DNA from: Takakia lepidozioides
Taxonomy: Eukaryota > Streptophyta > Takakiopsida > Takakiales > Takakiaceae
Assembly (NCBI GenBank): GCA_030704615.1
Contig: CM060732.1
Coordinates: 55,035,053-55,099,052 of the forward strand
Direction of reading: 5' to 3'
Length of the DNA: 64,000 nt
Shown here in pieces: positions 50,077-59,200 of the stretch. A program made the translations under genes and the position numbers. Every line of letters begins with the position of its first letter. Within the stretch, counting starts at the first letter, position 1. The notes beneath the pieces are model-generated. The model was not told the DNA's origin. It ran no database searches and saw nothing but the letters and a program-made list of their open reading frames with translations.

Positions 50077-50330
50077 GCGCTCCCCCAACATGGTGGAAAG
50101 ATAGATATCATAGTGCACTCCTAATTGTGGTGTGGATGTTGGAGCTCCTTGGAAGCTCGCAAGCCAAACACGGCGCACCCCAGCACATCGTCCCTGCCAA
50201 ACCGAACACGGGGCTCCCCCAACACGTCGTCCCTACCAAGCCAATCGCGGCGCTCCCCCAACACGTCGTCCCTGTACACTATGGAATATCACATGCTCCC
50301 CCAACACCACGTCCCTACAGGCTGCACTCT
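50077..50330 (+). repeat. Minisatellite, about 40-bp GCTCCCCCAACACGTCGTCCCT units
   Basis: Partial to full units begin near 50078, 50170, 50211, 50250 and 50293. They share (G)GCTCCCCCAACACGTCGTCCCT followed by a variable CCAA(G/A)CC... spacer. The spacing of about 39-44 bp is not a multiple of three throughout. Confidence 0.8.
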
Positions 50331-50400
50331 GTGTAAATATATCATAGTGCACTCCTGATTGTGGTGTGGATGTTGGAGCTCCCTGGAAGCTCACAAGCCA
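50107..50400 (+). repeat. Direct repeat flanking the minisatellite
   Basis: A block of about 58 bases (CATAGTGCACTCCT(A/G)ATTGTGG...GCTCCTTGGAAGCTC) occurs at about 50110-50167 and 50344-50401, about 234 bp apart, with only a few differences. The right copy overlaps the last codons of the methyltransferase-like frame on the minus strand, so the left copy is a duplicated gene end. Confidence 0.8.
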
Positions 50401-50813
50401 ACGCGACGCTCCCCGAACTATGGAGAGTAATCTTAATGATGCGGGCCCCTGGCCGAGAACAACTCTCAATGATCGTTTGGATAAAAGTCGGGCTTTTTTC
50501 ACGGGCCCCTCTCCAAGGCGTTCCATTTGGCTTTCGCAAACATACGTTGGAGTCCACATAGTTGTAGTGCATGTCATCGACGACAGGATCGAACCTCTCG
50601 TTTATGAAACATCCTCCCCCATGAAGCTCAAACTCCACCACTGTGGTGGGATTCGACAGTGGATGTACCCTCACGAGACAGACGGCCTCAAATAGACGGG
50701 TCTGCGATGAAGAGGTCAATAATTAGTGAGGAATGTTTCATAGCACATCTGGGTGGGAGTGCAGACCCATCCCGGATGGAACGGGTTCAGAGTCATTGCT
50801 CATGCACCGCCAT

Positions 50814-50839
50814 AACTGAGTGCGCTGAAGCACTCAATT
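50814..50839. repeat. Isolated GAGTGCG palindrome in the last intron
   Basis: AACTGAGTGCG-CTGA-AGCACTCAATT, core 50818-50835, lies between the exon ending at 50927 and the exon starting near 50708. One arm has a mismatch (AGCACTC for CGCACTC). Confidence 0.85.
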
Positions 50840-52071
50840 CAGGCAGTGCAAACAACATGACTTCATAACAGTCAGTACAGTGGAACTTCAACAGAGAGGC
50901 ATAAAAATAAAGTATTTGAAACGTACCTTCTACCCTGGGAAATCCCCCTTCGTCAGATATAGGCTGTTGACACAATTCCAGGTCTTGATAATCCGCATCC
51001 CCGAGGCTTTTAAGTAACTTGCCAGCTCCCGGCGACATCTCATCGTGACAGATTGTATGATAACAAGAACCCCTGCATCGGAAAGGAAAAGCTTGCAAAA
51101 GGAAAACACCCAACTCTAATACCTCTCGTCAAATGTGTTCCATGTTGGGCAGGTGTCACTGGGCAGAATATCCGGGACTGGATGCCCGTCCGGAATGTCC
51201 ACAATAACCATCTCCGAAGCAAACGGTTTCAGTGCACCATTCACCCAAGATTCCTTTCCCCTCCATGCCTACAAGCAATATAGCGTATAAGAAGGGAAAG
51301 ATGTTTTATAAGCGACCTTTCTGATCTGAGTAAAAATAAAACAAAGAAAACAAAACTCAAACACATGCATGATAATTGCATACCGATTGGAGAAAAGCAC
51401 AGAGCTTGTCCCACGTTTTGGAAGGATCACCACTGTAACTTGACTTCATTGTCTCCATCATGGCCAGGAACCCGTCGTTTACCAGCTCGCACATTCCCGG
51501 AAAAATGATTCTAGATGGGTGCTCCATTGCATCGTAGGGCTCTCTAAGACCCTTTTTCTTTCGGTCAGGCTTTCTGGCTGGGGGTGGGGTCTGCAGTGGC
51601 CCCGGTTGCACCACGGACTCCATCTCATTCTCATTCGGAGTGTTTTTCTACCCCTTACCTTCCCTTTCCCCTTGTCCTTTCTAGGCTTGACTAGCGTATT
51701 TTGTGCAAGAGGCTCTTTCTCAGCCAATATCCTCAAGTTTCTCTCGTGCAACTCATTGTCCGTCAGAGGGGCCAAGGCCTCTGCATTGTCGTTTTCATTT
51801 CGGGTCACAAGCTCAGACCAAGGGCATCCAGACCGTGGGATATCCATATACCAGCAGCAGTCTCGAAGATGCGAGGTCCCGTAATCCTTCAAAATCCCTG
51901 CAGTGTACATTGTCTGAGCGTTGGATGGATCACACCATAGGTCAATAAAGTGCGGGTGTCGACTCAGGTTCTGGCCTGGAATGAGAACGTTTTTGATGTA
52001 CCTACACAATCAAAACAGAGGGAATATTAGTGAGTGGGGAAAGTGTGAGATAATTGTTTAAGGACCCCTTG

Positions 52072-52236
52072 ACTGAGTGCGCCAACGCACTCAATTTTTG
52101 GTTTGTCCAATCAGGCCCTACTTACAAGCCAGGGCAGGTGTGGTTCAGTTCAGGATCGGATATTCGTATCTACAATGAGAGCTTGGGAGACACAGAAGTG
52201 CCCACCCCTTTACTGAGTGCGTCAGCGCACACAGTT
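52072..52236. repeat. Pair of GAGTGCG palindromes in one intron
   Basis: Cores at 52075-52092 (GAGTGCGCCAACGCACTC, perfect 7-bp arms) and 52215-52232 (GAGTGCGTCAGCGCACAC). They are 140 bp apart, close to the 145-147 bp interval of the large array. Both lie in the intron between the exons at 52.0 kb and 52.34 kb. Confidence 0.9.
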
Positions 52237-54162
52237 TTGGGACTGTTTATTCAAAATAGCAGGGCTGCAACGAAATCGAAACTTCGTGAGACATGAAAGA
52301 AGGGTGGGAAAAGAGTGTCAAGACGAACCTATATAGAACCCTCTTCATGGTCTGTTCTGATCCATGCTGCTACTCGAAGTCGTTAGTGCGCGAGATACCT
52401 CCCTCTTTGGCGAACTCCCTGAAGAAGCAAGTGCCGAAGCAAGCTGCTTTCCACTGGCGGACGTAGTCTTCTAGAGTATCCTTCGGTGGAGTCATAGTTA
52501 TCTTGTAATCGTTCAGCTGTTTCTCCAGCACCAGCTGTGCCCGAGCCTCTATCTGCGCAAGAACAGTTCTATAATTCAGAGAAAAGATGTTTAAGAAGAG
52601 TAAGTGAATTTTCCCGGTGCAATGCAGATTTGTAGTGGAAATGGAAAGGGGAGAGGAAAAAACCTATGCCCAGTACGTGGCTTTGTGTAGCCACATATCG
52701 AGAACATGGTCACTGAATTGCTTTATGACTCATGTTTCCTTGTTCTTCTCACTCTTCGGAAAGCAGTGGTTATCTTTCACTGTCGGGTCAGCGTTCCAAA
52801 TCTCAAGCCCTTTCACTTTCACCTCTGGCTCCACTACGGCAGTGGACAGGCGATGAAGCTTCTTCTGCATCATTTCGGGCTTGGTGTTCACGTTCCAGTG
52901 GATCCTGACCTGATTCAAGAACTCTGGGCCAAAAGCAGGGTCGGCTATTCTGAGTTGTTTCACGAACGCGCTCATGTAGTGCCTCTTCACCACCTCCATC
53001 TCCTTGTTCATAGATTCTTCCACTCCTTTTGAGGATCGCTCCCCTGGGTCCTTTTTGGCATAGTACTCTGCTTTCCCTTTCTCTGCAGCCTCCGCAATCT
53101 CTTGCTGAACATTCCAGTATACAACTTATTAGTCAACTGGTTTTATGAATGAACAAGTAGACAGAGCTAGTGAAGGAATACTTACAGCGTACATGTAGTC
53201 ACAGAAAGCCTCCCTGGTGAGCTTGTACCATGTGTTGGCGGATTTGGAGGTCTCGCACTTCTTGTAAGCCTCAGCACTAATAAGGTTTTTGAAGGTGACC
53301 AGTGGCATTTGGCCCACCTTCTGTATCCTGAATAGAGTGTGGACCAAATTCGTCGTCACGTGTGCACTTTCAGTTCCCTTGCAGTCCCAAACAAACACTA
53401 TGACTTCCTCCTTCACCAGGAAATATAAAATTGACAGAACAAATATGAGAATTCTGATGGCATGAAGGGTAAGCATTATACTTACTTGTTGATGTCATGC
53501 ATAGCCGTCAGAAGTGCTGTGACGTTTCCTTTCGGATCCAGCACCATGGACGCCACAAGGTAGTGCCAGTCCTCGTCTGTGCTGTGATATTTGTTTATGA
53601 CGTTCATCCAGGCCATGAAGCGGTGATTGCCATCCCAAATATGAAACATTTTCCCGGAGAACACCTGTGTGGATAGTCTCCTCGAAATCTGGGCTTCGAA
53701 CTCCTCGTTTACTTCTCGCCATATTGGATCCCAACTTTTGACAATTGACTCGTCCACCAAGACCTCTTGTCCACTGGCATCGCACAAGGACACGTAAAAC
53801 ACTGGAGACCCCTCTATGTATCCGTGACTAAAATCTTGCTCCAACTTGGACACATCCCCAGTCAGGGCAGGTCGAACGATTGGCATTGATAATAGGCGGC
53901 AAAGAGGGATCATAATCTTGCCTCCAGGTACCTGCATAGACTTGATCACCTGCGCGGAATTGACCTTCTGGTATACAAGGACCTTTGCCGCTCTTTCTTC
54001 GTAGAAAGGATCGTCTTCTTCAACAGGCTTCTCAGTTACTTCCTGCTGCTGCTGCTGCTGCTTCTCAGGCTGCAATCCTTTTCTTTTCCTCCCCTGCACC
54101 TCCCACAATTACAACATTTCCTTCATTCCACAGCTACATTTTCCTGATCTGGCACCTACAAG

Positions 54163-55292
54163 AATTGAGTGCGGTGGCACACTCACTTTCAAGACTGACA
54201 AAGGATCAGAACAGACAAACATCAGTTCTCCAAAACTACACACATAACCCTCCTTTCTTGTCAACCGGAATTGAGTGCGGTGGCGCACTCATTTTTTGGA
54301 CACCTTCCATGACATCTATGAAATCATGCTCATCGAAGGCACTCCATCTCTACTCAGTCAATGGCTCCTTTGTCACTTCCTCTTCCACATTGTGTGCTTC
54401 ATTCTACATGCAGAAACTGAGGCAGAAACTTCATTCTAGAGGCAGAAACTTTGTAGTTCATCTCAGACATCATCAAATCAACCATCTACAGGAGCTCAAA
54501 AAACTGAGTGCGCTGGCACACTCATTTCTGGGAGCCCTCCACTCTGTCCTGCTTTCTCTTGCGAGCACACCGAGGTCGTTACCTCTGTCCACGAAGATGG
54601 TCGACCTCACCTCAGAACTGAGTGCGTCACCGCACTCAGTTTCAAGGTTATCGTTTCTGTCTATCTGAAAACTCAAAAGAGATCTCACTTTGAATGAAAC
54701 ACACTTTCTAACTTTCGTTTCACCTCTCTCATAAGCAAACTGACCATTCTATGGTGATCCGAAACTGAGTGCGTTGGCGCACTCAGTTTGGGAGCCATCC
54801 ATTCTGTCTACCTACTTCTGTTTTGAGTTCATTGGGCTCTTCACGTCTGTCCAAAAACATTGTCGATCACACCTCGGAACTGTGTGCGCCAACGCACTCA
54901 GTTTCCAGGTTAGACATAATGTGATTCTCAAAACTCATAAGAGATCTCACTATGGATAAACGCACTTTCTATCTACTGTTCACCTCAGTCAATAGCAACT
55001 CAATGATTCCATGGAGCTCAGAAATTGAGTGCGGTGGTGCACTCAGTTCAGGGTGACCACTCCAGTGTCTCTCAGACCTAAACTGTGAACATCACCTTCC
55101 TCTTTCCCTAATGCCCAAGTGATCGGCAAGCATCCAGTTGAAATGAGTTCGCCACCGCACTCAGTTTCCCTGTGTCCCTCTCAGGCTTCCGTTTCAGATC
55201 ATGCTGCCTCTAAGACTTAGTTATTCACCTCGGCCTACAATGGAAGTGATAGAGCTCCCCTCAAAACTAAGTGCGGTGCCGCACCCAGTTTT
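54163..55292. repeat. Array of nine imperfect palindromes in about 260-bp tandem units
   Basis: Cores of GAGTGCG-N4-CGCACTC at 54167, 54273, 54506, 54620, 54767, 54882, 55027, 55145 and 55269; best copies extend to AACTGAGTGCG...CGCACTCAGTTT. Intervals are 106, 233, 114, 147, 115, 145, 118 and 124 bp. The central four bases give direction (NTGG forward, CCAN or TCAC reverse). From 54506 the order is F, R, F, R, F, R, F. Spacer DNA is homologous every second interval (for example GGGAGCC...TCTGTC...CTCGGAACTG at 54524 and 54785, and AGAGATCTCACT at 54676 and 54939). The true unit is therefore about 260 bp with one forward and one reverse palindrome. The array fills the first large intron of the ParB/methyltransferase-like gene. 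Confidence 0.93.
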
Positions 55293-55621
55293 CAGGGGAT
55301 CTCTCGTATCCTATCTATGCACTTGGTACGACAGTCAAGCGAGATTCATGCAGTTTGGGAGAAGGATTACCCTGGGTTTCATGAGACCACTCCCGATGCT
55401 TCTTCTTGCTGCGTCCTCACAGCTTCCTTTGGTGTCGCTTCTTTCTCACCGACGGTGGTGGTGTCGATGTCCATGTCATGCACAATGGTCTCCGGTGCAG
55501 TCTCCTCGCCTTCCCTTCTTCCCTCAGGCTGGACCGGCTCTGTGATCTGTTGTGATTCGTGGGTTGACGTATCATGTGCAACGTGCTCATCAGTGTTTTG
55601 CAGATTGCGCAACTTTCTCAT

Positions 55622-56286
55622 TCTGACTCGCGCGTTTTTCCTCTCTCTCGCACCCGTGAAGTAAAAGGACTACCTTCTACATCTTCTTACTATGTCTTCT
55701 CTCTCACTCCCGCAACTCTCCAGCTTGACTAACAACAATAGAGAAAGTAAGGAACCCTGTAAAGCCGTCAGTTATGCATGTGGTTAAGGACATGCGTGTC
55801 TACCCTATAACCCCCCAAATGGATTGATCTCACCGACTGTGGCTTATTGGGCGCCCCTAATGCCATCAATAATGCCGTTTTCTTCAAATGTGGATGTTTT
55901 CTGATTTGGATGAAATGTTGCGCACATGAGGTATGCCATCGCCCTATCATACACGGATTTTGCCTTCTTCCAAATGAAAACATACATAACGTCAGGAACG
56001 CCATGTCCGCGTTCATCCGGCGTCGGATATTTCCCGGGTTTGGCACTCAATGCACTGTCCAGGTTCACATTGTGGAACGCCGCAAAACGCAAATTGGATT
56101 GCCATATCCAAGACGGCGCCGTCTTTTCTCGGTGGTGTGACACTGACAAAATAAACAGTTTTGTTCCCTTCTCCATCAATTTGGCAACTGCCCAACTGTT
56201 TTGGCGGTGTGGTTCAATACCCTTGACCGTTATTGGTTAATGTGTAGGGCCAGTTGTATAGCTGCCTCTTGCCTTAGCAAACACTT
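55622..56286. promoter_or_regulatory. Divergent spacer between the methyltransferase-like gene and the MULE transposase
   Basis: About 0.66 kb separates the two divergent frames. It is not empty: a minus-strand frame (56179-55844, listed separately) occupies half of it. No TATA box or start site can be called with confidence. Confidence 0.35.
55844..56179 (-). CDS. Unassigned frame, possible upstream exon of the ParB/methyltransferase-like gene
   Basis: A 111-codon minus-strand frame with well-mixed composition, for example FAAFHNVNLDSALSAKPG, KYPTPDERGHGVPDVM and YVFIWKKAKSVYDRAMAY. I do not recognise the domain. It lies just upstream of the acidic first exon at 55621 on the same strand, so it may be an earlier exon of that gene or a third gene of the same mobile unit. 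It could also be chance. Confidence 0.35.
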   Translation of the reverse strand: MMEKGTKLFILSVSHHREKTAPSWIWQSNLRFAAFHNVNLDSALSAKPGKYPTPDERGHGVPDVMYVFIWKKAKSVYDRAMAYLMCATFHPNQKTSTFEENGIIDGIRGAQ

Positions 56287-59200
56287 TTGGGATTTGGCAA
56301 TCGCCTCCGGAAGGTTTTTACCTGTCCATGTCGCACAGTTGTATTAGTACTCACCATCGTATGTTCACCACATGGCTTCTCTGATGGTTTTGTTGTGGTG
56401 GAGGAGCATGTTCTGGCAACAAGGTTCAGGCTTGACATTGGTTGTGTTTCTGTCGAGAAAGAGATCTATGACTTGGAGGGAAACGTTCAAAGAACGTTGT
56501 TCCAGAAACCGCACGTTGCACAGAAACACAAGGAATGGAGAGTTCTTCCTGGAAAATATAGTGTGTTCCAAAGCGAGAGGAGACAATCCGGTGGCTCCAT
56601 TGTGACTCCTGGGACAGCTACCTCTGTCGTTCAAGGAAAGTGGCATGTGACTGTGAAGCAGGAGGACACCACTTCAACAACTTTTGTGACACTGTCGGAT
56701 TCCTCGGATGATGAATTGGCAGAAATACTGGCTCCCATGAACAGTCTTCCTGAAGGGGACGTCGATGTTCGGGAAATCGTTAGCGTCATCCCACATCTGA
56801 AAGCATTGTCAGGAAATCCAGGATCCAAAAACGAGATCGCAGGGATACTGTGGGATTCATTCGCAACAAAAAGGGTTCCTTTCCTTCCACCTTCCTTCGA
56901 CGGTAACATCCTCTTTGAGCTGAATCCAACAACTTGTGTTGGGGGCCTCTCAGGTCTCTTGCAAGGAATGGATAAAAAGCATGACGGCCATCCATGGTGC
57001 AGAACCAAAACGTCCAATATCCACAACGATGTAAACTTGACATTCAGAAGGAGCGTTTGTGTGGGGCATCTGAGATGTGTGAATGCAAGTTGCCTGCGTT
57101 TCATGAAGAGCGGTGCTAAAAATGAGAGTGAGTAGGAAGGACTCTCCGACTTTTATCCCAGGCTGTGCCCCACCGTCTGCCAGTACATTTGTTTGTAAGT
57201 TCTGCAAGGTGGCCCCCTCCTACATTGCACATTGCCCTGCTCTCATGTACTACGTTACTCACCGTTGCAAAACCATGACTCGAGCCTACATTCATTTTGG
57301 GACTCGACGACCATCATGTGTCTCACGGCAATTGCAGAGATAGTGTGGAGTTGGCGCGTGGGCTTGTTGTGGAGGAGTTTGCAAAGTCCCCTTCAGCTAA
57401 ACCATTTGCCATAGCGCTGGCTGCCAGCAAAAGTTTCCTAGAGAGGCACATTCTTGGGCAAGGAAGCGAATGCAGCTCAAGACTTGAGGGGGCGTCTTTG
57501 GATGCAGTGATGGATCACTTCTCCGTGTTGAGCTCCCCCAATATTAGGAATCAGGTGAATGCATTGAGAGTGCACGGTGGAAACACAGGGTCCATAAACA
57601 ACATTAATGTCAATAATAAGAATATGACTTTATCCAATCTAGTGTCTTCCCGGGTCAGGGGTCTTCAAAGGTTTTGTAGTGTGAAAAGAAGGGGCATGAA
57701 TCCCCTTCTGTGTGATTCTAATAGTACTCCTCTCCAATTGAAGCAAATCAAAAGGAAGGAACGTTCTAGTGATCCAACCATCGTCACATGGCTGTGGGTT
57801 TCCCTCAGGTCGTTCGTGATCAGAGTTCATGCAATCCTCATCCACGCCGCAGCGGAAGAGAAGACATGGATGGGGAGTTTGGATTCTTCTTGCTCTTGGT
57901 TCTACTTTTATACAACAGCCTTGCCCTACATTTGCAGCACCAGAAAGTGCTGCCATGATGTCTTCAGTGATGCTACCAGCCCTATGTCAGTGCTAAACAC
58001 GATCCATGTGGGCAGCTCCCTCGAGCAGCAACACGTCGGAAGCCCCTTTTTGTAATGAGATCACGCTTTAGAGGGAGGCAGCTCAGATCTGCCATGAACT
58101 GCAGGCCTATTGGTGTTCTTCAGAGGTCATGTTTGCTTCCTCTCATCTCCCCAATTGGCCATCCCTCATTGACCCCTTTTGCTGGGCAGCTCTCTCCCTT
58201 CCCAAACTTTTCTCTCTCTTTCTCTCTCTTTTTCTTGGTGTGCAGATCTCTCACTTTTTCAACAGCAGCCTATCTACAATGCAATGCAAGATACATTCAG
58301 CCACGCATCCAGTGTCCCCAGCCTTGGAATCAACCTTGGTCACACAAGACATGATCAGCTCCTTCATCAGTCTCTCTCATGCCAATTTCTGACCCTTCAC
58401 ACTACCTTTTTCCAAAGGAGACCCATTTGCCCAAACAGTTTTACAACCCTTCTACAGATCTCAAACTAAAGACCCCAACAGATCTCTTTTTCCCTTTCAA
58501 CTGAGAACCTCAGTTGTTCATATGCTGAGACCACTCAGAAAATTAGTTCCAGACCCCAAATCAGTTGGTTTTTTGCCCCATCCACATCATCCTTTCTCTG
58601 ATTTCAAGCAGTTATAGCTACCCCTCACTGGTTCCCTCAATAAGCTAAGCTAGGTCTGCATTGGCTCCAATGAACCAAACCCAGGGCAGCATTGTGTGCA
58701 GGCTCATGACACTGAAACAAAGGAAAAAGAACAACACAAACAACAACCATTCTGTCTATGTGACGAGCTATCTCTGTCCCCACTCATTTCTCCTACTGAC
58801 AATGTAACATCAGGTCCATCCATCTCCACCTATCCTGGTTTGAAGTCCAGAGTCTCCATTCCATTTCTCAAAAGCCTTTTCCCTTCCTCACATTTCTCTC
58901 TCTCTCTCTTTCTATTCAAGAGTCAGTCCCAAAATTTCACAAAACGATTTCTAAGTGCCAAAAAAGGAAGCCAGCAATCTACGAACTTATCTGTCTTATA
59001 CTCCAGAGAAGCGGTGGGTCTGCCTGCCAAGATGGCACCTCACCATCTCCGTCAGCAGCCACATTAACTCATCTTCTTGTCTTGATTCCAGTGTTCATCA
59101 TGCCATGACGGCTCTGCTTCAGCCTATGGCAACATCCCTGTGGCTTGTCAACTAATTACCCTATCCTTCTATATGTGCCATTCTTCCCTAAGAATTGATA

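Larger units (their letters stand above)
50342..55621 (-). pseudogene. ParB-like plus DNA-methyltransferase-like multi-exon gene, partly decayed
   Basis: Minus-strand exon candidates, 5' to 3': 55621-55379 (acidic low-complexity start), about 54095-53486, about 53415-53186, about 53106-52756, about 52553-52335, 52001-51384, 51268-51123, 51072-50927 and about 50708-50342. Several end in strong donors (AACAA|GTAAGTA at 53486, ACGCT|GTAAGTA at 53186). The second exon has a ParB/sulfiredoxin-like HIWDGNHRFMAWM with polar flanks; the middle is coiled-coil-like. The 51.2-kb exon carries VIVDIPDGHPVPDILPSDTC, placed like motif IV (D/N-PP-Y) of amino-DNA methyltransferases. The last exon carries EKSPTFIQTIIESCSRPGA, like motif X, then a degraded motif I region. 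An in-frame TAG near 52370, a frameshift near 51640 and some phase mismatches point to decay. Domain calls are by eye. Methylation or ParB activity is inferred, not shown. Confidence 0.55.

Noticed and set aside
50125-50358. Plus-strand Ser/Pro repeat frames (SLPNRTRGSPNT type)
   Set aside because: All three frames translate the 40-bp minisatellite; there is no start or splice support.
53985-54668. 227-codon plus-strand frame
   Set aside because: It overlaps the ParB-like exon in antisense and then runs through the palindrome array; the repeated SALAHS words are the palindrome in translation.
54163-55292. CRISPR array
   Set aside because: Repeats are imperfect palindromes, spacers are about 100 bp and themselves repeated, and the context is a plant nuclear intron.
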